Source: Burkholderiales bacterium (lineage in GTDB: Bacteria > Pseudomonadota > Gammaproteobacteria > Burkholderiales > Burkholderiaceae_C). From it: a DNA stretch of 64,000 nt. The position numbers and the translations under genes were made by a program. Of this stretch, positions 40,251 to 49,410 are shown piece by piece. The DNA lies in contig JAGWTU010000007.1 in the NCBI GenBank assembly GCA_028868825.1, positions 62,001 to 126,000 on the forward strand, written 5' to 3'. The notes under the pieces are model-generated. The model did no database searches. It was not told the DNA's origin and was given only the letters and a program-made list of their open reading frames with translations. The stretch's first letter is position 1. Every line of letters begins with the position of its first letter.

Positions 40251-41021
40251 CTATTGCGCGGTCCAGCCGCCGTCGACGTTCCAGGCCACGCCGCGCACGT
40301 TCTGCGCCGCGGGTGAGCACAGGAAGACGACGAGCTCGGCGAGCTCCTCGGGCGTCGTGAACTGCAGCGAGGGCTGCTTCTCGGCGAGCAGGCGGCGCTT
40401 GGCCTCGGCATCGTCGACGCCGTCGGCGGCGGCGCGCGCATCGACCTGCTTCTGCACCAGCGGCGTCAGCACCCAGCCCGGGCAGATCGCGTTGACGGTG
40501 ATGCCGGTCGTCGCGTTCTCGAGCGCCGCCGCTTTCGTCAGGCCGATGACGCCATGCTTGGCCGCGACATAGGCGCTCTTGCCGGCCGAGGCGACGAGGC
40601 CGTGCACCGAGGCGACATTGACGATGCGGCCCCAATTGCGCGACTTCATCCCCGGCAGCGCGGCATGCATCGTATGGAAGGCCGAGCTGAGGTTGATGGC
40701 GATGATCGCGTCCCAGCGCTCGACGGGGAAGTTCTCGACGTTGGCCACATGCTGGATGCCGGCGTTGTTGACGAGGATGTCGCAGCTGCCGAGCTGCGAC
40801 TCGCAGCTGCGCACCATCTCGGCGATCTGGTCCGGCCGGCTCATGTCGGCGCCGTGGTAGACGGCCTTCGGGTCATGGGCGCGGACCTGGGCGAGTGCGC
40901 CTTCGGCGTCGCCGAAGCCGTTGATCATCAGCCGCGCGCCGAGCTGCGCCAGCCGCAGCGCGATGCCCAGCCCGATGCCGCTGGTCGATCCGGTGACGAG
41001 GGCGGTTTTGCCTGCGAGCAT
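40251..41021 (-). CDS. bdhA: 3-Hydroxybutyrate dehydrogenase (SDR family)
   Basis: 256 residues. It has the Rossmann motif TGSTSGIGLGIA, the NNAG motif, catalytic S in VNVASVHGL and Y-x3-K in SAYVAAKHG, with the family-typical ending RGVAWNVDGGWTAQ. It interconverts 3-hydroxybutyrate and acetoacetate with NAD, in polyhydroxybutyrate and ketone-body use. It is divergent from an alpha/beta hydrolase gene. Confidence 0.93.
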   Translation of the reverse strand: MLAGKTALVTGSTSGIGLGIALRLAQLGARLMINGFGDAEGALAQVRAHDPKAVYHGADMSRPDQIAEMVRSCESQLGSCDILVNNAGIQHVANVENFPVERWDAIIAINLSSAFHTMHAALPGMKSRNWGRIVNVASVHGLVASAGKSAYVAAKHGVIGLTKAAALENATTGITVNAICPGWVLTPLVQKQVDARAAADGVDDAEAKRRLLAEKQPSLQFTTPEELAELVVFLCSPAAQNVRGVAWNVDGGWTAQ

Positions 41022-41077
41022 TTGAGCGTTTCCGTTGATACGATGGCCTCGATTATCGACAAGCGGCTGAATCCAAA

Positions 41078-41944
41078 ATGACCGAGCCCGAACTGCACTT
41101 CGTCCGCTGCCTCGACAGCCGCGGCCTGCACCGCATGGCGTACTGGGAATGGGGCGCGCGGGACAACCCGCGCGTGCTCGTCTGCGTCCACGGGCTTTCG
41201 CGCCAGGGGCGCGATTTCGACACGCTGGCACGCGACCTCGCGGCCGACTGCCGCGTCATCTGCCCAGACATCGTCGGCCGCGGGCGTTCGGACTGGATCG
41301 CCGATCCGGCCGGCTATGCGATACCGAACTACGTCGCTGACATCGTCACGCTGGTGGCGCGGCTGGGTGTCGAGCAGGTCGACTGGGTCGGCACCTCGAT
41401 GGGCGGGCTCATCGGCCTGGGCCTGGCAGCGCTGGCCGGATCGCCGGTGCGCCGGCTCGTGCTCAACGATGTCGGCCCTTCGATCCAGGCGCCGGCGCTG
41501 GCGCGCATCGGCGCCTACCTCGGCCAGCCGGCGCATTGGGCCAGCGTCGACGAGGCCGCCGACGCGCTGTGGTCGATCTCGACGAGCTTCGGGCCGCATA
41601 CGCGCGAGCAGTGGATCGAACTGACGCGGCCGCAGCTGAAGCCCGACGGCGACGGCTACAAGCCGCACTACGACCCGGCGATCGCCGTGGCCGTGCGCGC
41701 CATCACGCCCGAGGCCGCCGCCGCCGGCGAGGCCTACCTCTGGCAGGTCTACGACCACCTGAGCTGCCCGACGCTGCTGCTGCGCGGCGGCGATTCCGAT
41801 CTGCTGTCGAGCGCGACGGCGCAGGCGATGGCCCAGCGCGGCCCCAAGGCGCAGCTGCACGAGTTCGCCGGCGTCGGCCATGCGCCGACGCTGATCCAGC
41901 CCGAGCAGCGGGCGGTCGTGCGTGAATTCCTGCTGCGCTCCTGA
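41078..41944 (+). CDS. Alpha/beta-hydrolase
   Basis: 288 residues. The oxyanion region is VCVHGLSRQGRDFD, the nucleophile elbow is VGTSMGGLIGL (serine), and GVGHAPTL gives the catalytic histidine. The aspartate is probably in LLRGGDSDLL. The substrate is unknown; the divergent position beside bdhA hints at hydroxybutyrate oligomer or related ester hydrolysis, an inference only. It ends 29 bp before relA. Confidence 0.85.
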   Translation: MTEPELHFVRCLDSRGLHRMAYWEWGARDNPRVLVCVHGLSRQGRDFDTLARDLAADCRVICPDIVGRGRSDWIADPAGYAIPNYVADIVTLVARLGVEQVDWVGTSMGGLIGLGLAALAGSPVRRLVLNDVGPSIQAPALARIGAYLGQPAHWASVDEAADALWSISTSFGPHTREQWIELTRPQLKPDGDGYKPHYDPAIAVAVRAITPEAAAAGEAYLWQVYDHLSCPTLLLRGGDSDLLSSATAQAMAQRGPKAQLHEFAGVGHAPTLIQPEQRAVVREFLLRS

Positions 41945-41973
41945 TGCGTGCGTGATGTGCGGCTGATGCGACC

Positions 41974-44202
41974 ATGAAGACCTCCGAGGCGCCGCTGCCG
42001 GCCACCGGCGCGGCGGCCATCGTCCAGCTGGCGAGTGCACCGGCGCTGGCCGAGGCCGATCCGGTGCGGCGCGCGCGGGCCTTCGCCGAGCCGCTGCTGG
42101 CCGACCATTTGCTCGACAGCGGCGAGCCCGCGCTGGCGCACGCCGACGGCACGGCCGCCGTGCTGCGCGCGATCGGCGCCGGGCCGGCGCTGTGCGCCGC
42201 TGCCTACCTCGTCTACACCGGCGACTACCTGCAGCGGCCCGAGGAGGTCGTCGCCAAGGCCTTCGGCCCCTCGTACGCGAGCCTGGTGACGCTGACGCGC
42301 AAGCTGATGCAGATCCAGCGCGCGGCGCAGTCGGGCATCGGCGGCACCGGTGCCCCGCGCGGCTCGCAGGGCGAGCCGGCGCTGCAACTCGAGCGCGTGC
42401 GCAAGATGCTGCTCGCGTTCTCGCGCGACCTGCGCGTCGTGCTGCTGCGCCTGGCGTCGCGGCTGCAGACGCTGCGCTGGTTCGCCGCCAGCCGCAATCC
42501 CTGCCCGGAGGCCATCGCGACCGAATCGCAGCAGGTGTTCGCGCCGCTGGCGAACCGGCTCGGCATCTGGCAGATCAAGTGGGAGATCGAGGACCTCTCG
42601 TTCCGCTTCCTGCAGCCGCAGGAATACCAGCGCATGGCGCGCCTCGTCGACGCCAAGCGCATTGAGCGTGAAGCGGCGGTGCGCCGCGTGCGCGAACAGC
42701 TGCTGCAGCGCCTGACGGCGGCCGGGCTGGCGGCCGATGTCGAGGGCCGGCCCAAGCATCTCTACAGCATCTGGAAGAAGATGCGGGGCAAGGATCTCGC
42801 GTTCGAGCGTGTGTTCGACGCCCGTGCGCTGCGCGTGCTCGTGGCCGACGTGCCGGCCTGCTACGCGGCGCTGGCCCGCGTCCACGAGGCCTGGCCGGCG
42901 GTGGCCGGCGAGTTCGTCGACTACATCGCGCGCCCCAAGCTCAACGGCTACCAGAGCCTGCACACCGTGGTGCTGGCCGACGACGGCGGCCCGCTCGAGG
43001 TGCAGATCCGCACGCACGAGATGCACGAGCATGCCGAGCATGGCGTGGCCGCACATTGGCTGTACAAGGAGGCGGGCGCGCGCGGCTATGCCGGCGTCAG
43101 CGCCAGCGGCGAGTTCGAGGAGCGGCTGGCGCAGGCGCGCAAGGCCGTGCTGCGCGAACTGCTGGCCTGGGAGCGCGACTTCGCCGGCACCGCCAGTTTC
43201 GACGACCGCATCTACGTCTTCACGCCGCAGGCGACGATCATCGACCTGCCGGCCGGCGGCACGCCGGTGGATTTCGCCTACAGCCTGCACACCGACCTCG
43301 GCCACCGCTGCCGCGGCGCGCGCGTCGACGGTCGCGTCGTGCCGCTGTCGACGCCGCTGCAATCAGGGCAGACGGTCGAGATCAGCGCCGCGAAGGAGGG
43401 CGGCCCGTCGCTTGACTGGCTCAACCCGGAACTGCACTACATCGCCAGCCCGCGCGCCAAGGCCAAGGTGCGCGCCTGGTTCAATGCCGAGCAGCAGGCG
43501 CAGACGGTGGCCCGCGGCCGCGAGGCGGTCGAGAAGCTGCTGCAGCGCGAAGGTCGCACGGCGCTGGAGCGCGACGCGCTGGCCGAGCAGCTCGGCTTCA
43601 GGAACGCGGCCGCGCTGTACGAGGTCGTCGGCAAGGACGAGTTCTCGCTGCGCAACATCGAGATCGTGCTGCGTCCGGCCGAGCCCGAGCCCGACGCGGA
43701 CCAGATCCACCTGCACCGTTCGCGCGCCGAACCCGGCGGCGGGCGCGGCGGCGTGCTCGTCGTCGGCATCGATTCGCTGATGACGACGCTGGCCCGCTGC
43801 TGCCGCCCGGCGCCGCCGGACGCGATCAGCGGCTATGTCACGCGCGGCCGCGGCGTGGCCGTGCACCGCAGCGACTGCAGCAATCTGCGCCACATGGCCG
43901 CGAGCGCGCCGGGCCGCGTCATCGAGGTCGCCTGGGGGCGCCCGGCCGATGCGGCCAGGCCCGCCGTCTATCCGCTCGATGTCGTCGTCGAGGCCGACGA
44001 TCGCCCGGGGCTGCTGCGCGACATCTCCGAGGCCTTCTCGAAGGACAAGATGAACGTCACCGACGTGCGCACGCAGCCCGCGAAGGACGGCCGCACGGTG
44101 TGGATGACCTTCACCGTCGAGGTCACCGATGCGGCCCGGCTGGCGCCGGCCCTGACGCAGATCGGCCGCGTCGCGGGAGTTCGTCACGCGCGCCGCAAGT
44201 AG
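41974..44202 (+). CDS. relA: GTP pyrophosphokinase RelA
   Basis: 742 residues. The synthetase domain is present (GRPKHLYSIWKKMRGK, FDARALRVLV, KLNGYQSLHTVV), then the TGS domain (IYVFTPQATIIDLPAGGTPVDFAYSLHTDLGHRC) and a C-terminal ACT domain. The N-terminal hydrolase domain has lost the HD pair: where SpoT has a metal-binding HD there is ALCAAAYLVYTGDY. It should therefore make but not degrade (p)ppGpp, as expected for RelA. A SpoT elsewhere is implied. Confidence 0.94.
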   Translation: MKTSEAPLPATGAAAIVQLASAPALAEADPVRRARAFAEPLLADHLLDSGEPALAHADGTAAVLRAIGAGPALCAAAYLVYTGDYLQRPEEVVAKAFGPSYASLVTLTRKLMQIQRAAQSGIGGTGAPRGSQGEPALQLERVRKMLLAFSRDLRVVLLRLASRLQTLRWFAASRNPCPEAIATESQQVFAPLANRLGIWQIKWEIEDLSFRFLQPQEYQRMARLVDAKRIEREAAVRRVREQLLQRLTAAGLAADVEGRPKHLYSIWKKMRGKDLAFERVFDARALRVLVADVPACYAALARVHEAWPAVAGEFVDYIARPKLNGYQSLHTVVLADDGGPLEVQIRTHEMHEHAEHGVAAHWLYKEAGARGYAGVSASGEFEERLAQARKAVLRELLAWERDFAGTASFDDRIYVFTPQATIIDLPAGGTPVDFAYSLHTDLGHRCRGARVDGRVVPLSTPLQSGQTVEISAAKEGGPSLDWLNPELHYIASPRAKAKVRAWFNAEQQAQTVARGREAVEKLLQREGRTALERDALAEQLGFRNAAALYEVVGKDEFSLRNIEIVLRPAEPEPDADQIHLHRSRAEPGGGRGGVLVVGIDSLMTTLARCCRPAPPDAISGYVTRGRGVAVHRSDCSNLRHMAASAPGRVIEVAWGRPADAARPAVYPLDVVVEADDRPGLLRDISEAFSKDKMNVTDVRTQPAKDGRTVWMTFTVEVTDAARLAPALTQIGRVAGVRHARRK

Positions 44203-44240
44203 ACCGCCCTCGCAACTCGTATATACTCGTGGGCTACCCC

Positions 44241-44317
44241 AGGCGCGTAGCTCAGCTGGTTAGAGCACCACCTTGACATGGTGGGGGTCGATGGTTCGAG
44301 TCCATTCGCGCCTACCA
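44241..44317 (+). tRNA. tRNA-Val (anticodon GAC)
   Basis: A 77-nt cloverleaf with encoded CCA. The acceptor AGGCGCG pairs with CGCGCCT; the D arm is GCTC/GAGC; the anticodon stem CCACC/GGTGG encloses the loop TTGACAT (anticodon GAC, reading GTC/GTT); the T arm has TTCGAGT. A TATACT -10 box lies at 44222-44227, and a strong terminator follows at once. Confidence 0.97.
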
Positions 44318-44322
44318 ACAGC

Positions 44323-44356
44323 AGCCCCCGGTTTCTCGTGGAACCGGGGGCTTTTT
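44323..44356 (+). terminator. Rho-independent terminator of tRNA-Val
   Basis: AGCCCCCGGTT / AACCGGGGGCT forms a perfect 11-bp stem with an 8-nt loop, running into TTTTT. It is the best intrinsic terminator in the window. Confidence 0.93.
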
Positions 44357-44725
44357 GTTGGAAAATCAACGACTTGGCGCCGCTGAATTCCTCGTCCTTT
44401 GTTCCTCTCCGCTCTCGGGTGCGGCGCTCTGGCCAGCGGAATTGCCGTCCTCAGCGCTGATCCAGCCGATCACCCGTGGATCAGCCCTGGCAAGCGCAGG
44501 GCAGGGGGTAGTGACGGAGTTGAAGCAAGAGATTGCCGCACTCGTTGCAGGGGCGCAGTCTGAGCGCCGGTCGACAGGCGCCGCTCATCCCGCAGTGGGC
44601 AATCAATGCGCGTCATCGGCGCTAAGGCGGGTACGCCGTGAGACAAGGCGAGCCGCCGCTGGGCGTGCGCGCCATCCCGGTCGGCGCCGGACCGCGGCCC
44701 GCGGCCATCGCGCCGAGCAGGGTCC
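44357..44725. other. 369 bp without a convincing gene, downstream of tRNA-Val
   Basis: Short frames are open here only because of base composition and resemble no family I know. No copy of the tRNA 3' end and no integrase remnant was recognised. The stretch begins the atypical accessory region. Confidence 0.5.
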
Positions 44726-45265
44726 CTATGAGGGCGATGGGCCGTTTCGCGGCTGTGACGCCGCGGCTTCGTAGCCCTTGCGTGTGATCTCGTAGACCTC
44801 GCCACGATCGCCGCGCGCAGCGAGCAGGCCGCGGTCGACGAGTTCCTGCAGCGCCGACTCCCAGCTGGCCACCGCGCGGTGATCGGACTTGTCGGTCAAC
44901 AGGCTCACGCCATTGGCGTGCAGGTCGACACCGGCGCCGAACTTCTCGTAAAGGACGGTGCCGCCCGGATCGGACGCGACGGCGGCGAGCAACGTGCGCG
45001 CCTCCTTCGACAGCCCTGGCTGGGTGATGCCGTCACTCGATGCCGATGTCGTCTTGGCATCCGACGCACGAAACATCGCGACGCCGAAGCCAATGACGCC
45101 CGCAAAGAGCAACACAAAGATGCCGACGCGGACATTGACCTTCGCCTTGGCAAAGAACAGATACGCCAGGATCGACAGTGCCACCACGAGCAGCGCCAGA
45201 ATGCCGAGCTGGCTCTGCGCTGCCGCCTTGATGACGTCGGGCAGACTCTTGAACAGCTGGTCCAT
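44726..45265 (-). CDS. Two-helix membrane protein with a winged-helix-like C-terminus (unrecognised)
   Basis: 179 residues. Two adjacent transmembrane helices lie at about 19-40 (LGILALLVVALSILAYLFF) and 46-65 (VGIFVLLFAGVIGFGVAMF), then a Ser/Thr-rich linker. The soluble domain from about 85 onwards (LSKEARTLLAAVASDPGGTVLYEK...WESALQELVDRGLLAARGDRGEVYEITRKGYEAA) has the helix pattern and final beta-hairpin of a winged helix, as in anchored regulators and toxin-immunity-like proteins. I do not recognise a named family. It stands alone in the accessory region after the tRNA. Confidence 0.7.
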   Translation of the reverse strand: MDQLFKSLPDVIKAAAQSQLGILALLVVALSILAYLFFAKAKVNVRVGIFVLLFAGVIGFGVAMFRASDAKTTSASSDGITQPGLSKEARTLLAAVASDPGGTVLYEKFGAGVDLHANGVSLLTDKSDHRAVASWESALQELVDRGLLAARGDRGEVYEITRKGYEAAASQPRNGPSPS

Positions 45266-45806
45266 GACTCCCCCTGATGTGCAGCCGATCGAACGGGTTT
45301 CGCCGGCCGGCCGCGCGATGGACGCCGGCCTGACGCTCGCGCTTCGGCGGCAATTTAACCCAGATACTTCGCCGGCCGACGCTCCGGGTCAGCACAACGC
45401 TCCATGCGCAGCGCCGGGCGGCCGCGAATCATCATTCAGGCCGATCGGATGCCCTGCACGCGCCAGTGGCTGCGGTCCTCGTCGTGGGCAAGGGCTTCAC
45501 GATGCGTGTAGAGCGGTATCCGTGGCTGACAACGCAGACGCTGCCGTTTGGCGCCGCGGCGACGCCAGTAGGTCGGTGGAACTGCCTGCTGTCGTCTTCG
45601 GCCACGCCACGCGAGCGACGGCGCACCCTGGCAATGCCGCGCCAGGGGCCCCGGAGCGGATGGCGGGCGCGGCCATTGCCGTCGTCAGAGGCGAAGCGGG
45701 CGGCCATGGGCGAGCGCGACGATGCAAGCGCAACAGCCCGCCTGCTTGCCTGCGGCGGATCCCGATCCATGAAAAGCGCGTCCTGGCGAAGGCAGTCGTC
45801 ATTGCA
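45266..45806. other. 541 bp without a convincing gene
   Basis: Open frames exist on both strands but none is protein-like over its length. A short minus-strand stretch ending near 45439 (…YTHREALAHDEDRSHWRVQ…) looks like the tail of a decayed gene, but a stop codon interrupts it upstream. Confidence 0.45.
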
Positions 45807-46521
45807 TCAATGCCCACCGCCTTCTTCGATTCGCCAGGCACACCGAGAGGAACCATCGGGGAAAGCGACGAGCACGCCCCGGACCGTTCCATCACGGTTG
45901 CTGACGAACGTCATCCGGGTATCGTCCATGCCGAAATCGGGATCGGTGAAAGCCGCCAGGGCCACCGGCGGCGCTCCGCCAAGACGGACATTGAGATTCC
46001 CGCCCGCGATGGTGAAACGGAGGTCGGGCCCGGCCGCGCCGCGATACAGGCCCGGTGTACGGGGCGAGGGCCTGAAACGGGGCGTCGAGCGCCTTCGGCC
46101 GCGTCGATTCGTGGTGGGCCAGGAAATGCCATCCGTCGGAGGTGCGTTTCCAGACGATCGTGATGTAGGCCACCTGCATCGGCCCTCGGGTGTGGTCCAA
46201 GGCGATACGCGCGAAGTCGTAGTCCCAGGTGGTCACCGCGAGAGCGCGGGTGAGGATGTCGAATCGAGGCGCGTACGCCACCACGTACCGGCCGGAGAAT
46301 TCACTCTCCGTCTCGTCGGCCTTGGCTGCAGCACCGGATCTGCGGTAGCCGTTGAAGGTTATCTGGGCATCATCGAGGAATGGCCGGTTTGCCGCCGCGA
46401 AGTTCGCTTGGCGCCAGGCCGTATTCATCGAGTCCAGGACGGACGTGATGCCGGCGATGGTGGCCCGAGGGCTTCGAGAGTGTCGAATCGGCATGTGCCG
46501 CCGGCGCGATCGAATGACCAT
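45807..46521 (-). pseudogene. Frameshifted NTF2-like protein with a C-terminal DUF3471-like domain
   Basis: The first frame encodes an NTF2/SnoaL-like (DUF4440) domain: MNTAWRQANFAAANRPFLDDAQITFNGYR, then VAYITIVWKRTSDGWHFLAHHES. It runs to LAPYTG near 46055. The next convincing residues lie in another frame, LYRGAAGPDLRFTIAGGNL, then TRMTFVSNRDGTVRGVLVAF, ending at the TGA at 45807-45809. Read together they give the L-x-x-Y-x-G-x-Y pattern that opens DUF3471-type domains. One extra base in the GGGCC run at about 46049-46055 accounts for the break. It may be a real pseudogene or a sequencing error. The true start is uncertain; several Met codons lie at its beginning. Confidence 0.65.
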
Positions 46522-46801
46522 CGGGTTGCGTCGATGGCATCACCGCTCCGCCTGGCGCTCCTGGGGTCTCCTGCCGGGAACTTTCGGCGGGCAACGTGCC
46601 GGGCTCATCGGCGCATCATCCGTCGACAGCGCTCGAGGAGCCCGCGGCACGACGGATCAATGCCTGCCTCGTGGTCTTGATTCGGCCGCGACCGGCCTGG
46701 TGGCGCGCGCATCGGGCCCGCATCGACCTCGCCGCCCCGTCAACCGCGAAGGATGTCCATCGCGGCTGGCGACCGGTCGTGCGGAATGGATTCGCGTGCC
46801 C

Positions 46802-47581
46802 TCAGGGCGCGGTGAGGCGCGCAGCCTGCCGCCGCCGCCACAGCGGCGCACCGGCGAGCGCGATTGCCACCAGGGCCAGCGATCCCGGCTCCGGCATGGG
46901 ATTCACCACCGGCAATCCGCAACCGGGGGAAGACTGTATGCAGGTCTGAAAGCTGATGTTCAAATCGCCACCGGCATAAAAGGCGCCGCGAGCGCTCGGT
47001 GTGAGTTTCATCGTGTCGAGGAAGATCGTGATGGTGTCCGGCGTGCTGGCGTCGAACGCGATGAGGTCCGCCAAATTGGTGGGATCGTCGAAGCCGCTGC
47101 CGGTGACGGTGAAGCCGGTGATCAATTCGCCCACGATGTTCAGGCCCGACAGCACGTAACGTGCGCGGTCGGCTCCTGAACTCAGGTAGCCGGTCATCAG
47201 GATGTCATCCATCGGATCGCTGGTGCCGCGGTCGTCCTGCGAGCCTGCAGACACGTGCAACTGGATGCGGGCATCGGCTCCGCCGAAGGTAATGTATTCG
47301 CCGGCCAGCATGTAGGCGCCGATCTGGGTGTCCACGAATCCGCCTGGACCGTCGTTGGCGTGGATGCCGTCACCGATGGCGAGGTTGGAGTCACTGACCA
47401 GGAGCGGCGTGTCATTGACGGTTGCGCCGCCATCGGAGGTGATGCCACCCGGCGAGGCCAGCAGGGCCGAGAACGTGCCGGTCAAGACGCCCGCCTGCGC
47501 CGACATCGCGACCATGCCGCCTGCGGCGAACAACGCCAAGCGAACCCAGGCCCTGCGAAGTGAATTTGACATCATCTCCAT
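46802..47581 (-). CDS. PEP-CTERM sorting-signal protein
   Basis: 259 residues. A signal peptide (ALFAAGGMVAMSAQAG) is followed by a beta-rich secreted domain of unknown function. A C-terminal PEP-CTERM tail is present: MPEPGSLALVAIALAGAPLWRRRQ, that is PEP, a transmembrane helix and an Arg-rich end. Such proteins are processed by exosortase and exported with exopolysaccharide. Exosortase genes are not in this window. Two AAGGAG-type sites precede three nearby Met codons (1, 3 and 4), so the exact start is open. Confidence 0.88.
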   Translation of the reverse strand: MEMMSNSLRRAWVRLALFAAGGMVAMSAQAGVLTGTFSALLASPGGITSDGGATVNDTPLLVSDSNLAIGDGIHANDGPGGFVDTQIGAYMLAGEYITFGGADARIQLHVSAGSQDDRGTSDPMDDILMTGYLSSGADRARYVLSGLNIVGELITGFTVTGSGFDDPTNLADLIAFDASTPDTITIFLDTMKLTPSARGAFYAGGDLNISFQTCIQSSPGCGLPVVNPMPEPGSLALVAIALAGAPLWRRRQAARLTAP

Positions 47582-48471
47582 TTCTCCTTTACTCCTTGGC
47601 TATGACACGAACGATTGAGGTATGTCGATAAGGGCGATCGCGCAAATTCGGGCACGTCTAATGGAAGTTAGGCTAATGCCGTTCGTGAAGTATGGGCAGC
47701 ACCTATTCAGGGGGTTATGGCCGGAAATTGACAATGAACGTCACAGGGAATCAAAGGCAATTGCGACAGATAGGCCTTCGAATTTCCCAATGGTGATCGC
47801 ATGCTCGAGCAGACTGCCGGAGTCCCTGCAAACTTTCAGATCAATGTCCGAGAAAATCGGGGCAGGCCAGGCTGCATGCCCGAATTCTCGGTGCCGGTCA
47901 CCTGCAGGCGCCGCGTGGGCGTTAGCCCATTTGAACGCCACCTGCCCTGTACGAGACTCCGACAGTCCATGTTGGGGATCGCGAGCCACGCCGAGGGGAT
48001 GCAGCTGACCGAGGGCGGGGCGCGGTCCAAGCGCAGCAGCCGGCTCAAGGCACTGGACGCGGCGCTGGCAGCGCGACCACCAGGCCCCCGGTGCGCCGCG
48101 CCCGAACCTGTTGCGCCGCGCGTTGTTGGACTGGATCGGCGACTAGGGCAGCGACTGGCGCGGCAGCGTGCGCAACGGCCGCAATGCCGTCGACACGTTG
48201 CGGCGCCAGTTGCCGAGCGCGGGCGGGCCGGCGGACTTCGCGGGCCGCGCTGGAGTCTTCACGCCGGGCAGCGCAAGACCCGGCTGGTCTCCCGGGCCAG
48301 GGCGGCCTGGGTTGTCCGCCGCGCGAAGCGGGGCCCCGACGAGCGCGCGCGGGCCTGACATGCCATCGCGCAAGGGGCCTTGAGACCGAGCGCGCCATGC
48401 GTCGCCGACAGACGGGCCGCCGCGCCCGGCACAATGCCGCCGTTCGGCGTGCGCTGGACGCGGAGCCCGTC
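47582..48471. other. 890 bp without a convincing gene
   Basis: The part at about 47590-47830 has noticeably lower GC than the rest of the window and would contain the PEP-CTERM gene promoter. The part at 48000-48470 has open frames on both strands, but none has a ribosome-binding site or a family-like sequence. It may be decayed genes. Confidence 0.5.
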
Positions 48472-48813
48472 ATGTCCAAGTACCTGATCTCTTTCCCCAG
48501 TGCGGCGATGGTCGTGCCCGAGGGCCAGTGGGCGGACGTCGGCCGCGACGCGCACGCCGTGATCGACCTCGCGAAGGCTGCGGGTGTCTACGTATTCGCC
48601 GGCGGCATCGACGAAGGGGTTCCTCCCGTGCTTGTTTCAGCGGACGGTGCAGTCGCCGAAGGCGGTTATCCCTGGGCGCCGCGGCTCGATGGCGGCTTCG
48701 CGGTGCTCGAGCTGTCCTCTCGCGACGAGGCGCTTGCATGGGCGGCTCGCATCGCGAAGGCCTGCCGTTGCGATCAGGAGCTGCGCGTCTTCCAGTTCGA
48801 TCCGCAGTCCTGA
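48472..48813 (+). CDS. YCII-domain protein
   Basis: 113 residues. It starts MSKYLISFPSAAMVV and contains VIDLAKAAGVYVFAGGID and WAPRLDGGFAVLELSSRDEALAWAARIAKACRC, a pattern shared with YCII/DGPF-domain proteins, which have a ferredoxin-like fold. Function unknown; some relatives act in degradation pathways. It is a single gene next to mobR. Confidence 0.75.
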   Translation: MSKYLISFPSAAMVVPEGQWADVGRDAHAVIDLAKAAGVYVFAGGIDEGVPPVLVSADGAVAEGGYPWAPRLDGGFAVLELSSRDEALAWAARIAKACRCDQELRVFQFDPQS

Positions 48814-48900
48814 GTGGGCGTCCGGGCGGTCGCGCGTCCTCGCGCCGCGTGCCGTGTCGCCAGCCGGTGCCGCGTGCCCCGGCCGATACGCTGGCGCCGC

Positions 48901-49320
48901 CTACCGTTGCGCGACCTGGCGGGCGAGTTCGAGAAAGCGCGCACGGTCCGCGCCGCCCAGCGGCTGCAGTATCTCGTCCTGCAGGTCTCGCACGATCGGC
49001 AGCAAGGCGGCATGCACCCGCTTGCCCTGCGGCGTCAACGACAGTTCGCGCGCCCGGCGATCGCGTTCGCTGACGACTCTCTTTATCCAACCCTTGTGCT
49101 CCAGCCGCTCGATGACGCCGCCGATGGTCGCCCGGTCATAGGCGATCATTTCCGCGACGCCGGCCTGATCGGTGGCCCGGTGGGCCTGGATGACGTCCAG
49201 CGCCGCGAACTGCACCGGCGTGACGTCGAAACCCGCCGCCTGGGTGCGCTGGGCGAAGACCAGGGTCGACTGCTGGTGCATGCGGCGTATCAGGTGCCCC
49301 GCCATCTCGAGTAGGTCCAT
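48901..49320 (-). CDS. mobR: MarR-family regulator, probably MobR
   Basis: 139 residues. The winged helix-turn-helix is clear: VTPVQFAALDVIQAHRATDQAGVAEMIAYDRATIGGVIERLEHKGWIKRVVSERDRRARELSLTP-type blocks. ATG at 49320 is chosen because GGAG lies 7 nt upstream; longer in-frame starts lack a site. It is divergent from a mobA-like hydroxylase. As I recall, MobR of Comamonas testosteroni represses mobA until 3-hydroxybenzoate binds, and the same arrangement is seen here. Two operator-like repeats lie between the genes. Confidence 0.85.
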   Translation of the reverse strand: MDLLEMAGHLIRRMHQQSTLVFAQRTQAAGFDVTPVQFAALDVIQAHRATDQAGVAEMIAYDRATIGGVIERLEHKGWIKRVVSERDRRARELSLTPQGKRVHAALLPIVRDLQDEILQPLGGADRARFLELARQVAQR

Positions 49321-49379
49321 GCCTGCGCTCCGTTCGAAGGGTCGAGTCCGCGCCGGGTGCGCCGGCAGCGGGTTTAATT

Positions 49380-49395
49380 GATAAGTATACATATC
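49380..49395. promoter_or_regulatory. MobR operator-like near-palindrome, site 1
   Basis: GATAAGTATACATATC is nearly self-complementary (two mismatched positions). It lies 60 bp upstream of the mobR start in the mobR-mobA intergenic region and is AT-rich in a GC-rich background. Confidence 0.65.
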
Positions 49396-49410
49396 GAGTT
49401 GACGCCAGAT

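Noticed and set aside
45432-45770. Minus-strand ORFs between the membrane protein and the frameshifted gene
   Set aside because: No family-like pattern over the length and no ribosome-binding site. Only a short stretch near the end looks protein-like, and it has a stop codon upstream.
48001-48470. Overlapping ORFs on both strands upstream of the YCII gene
   Set aside because: Composition is Arg/Ala/Pro-rich as expected for non-coding frames. No motif or start signal was found.
44241-48471. Integration site (att) repeat of the tRNA-Val 3' end
   Set aside because: I looked for a second copy of the tRNA end within the accessory region and saw none. It may lie outside this region or have been lost.
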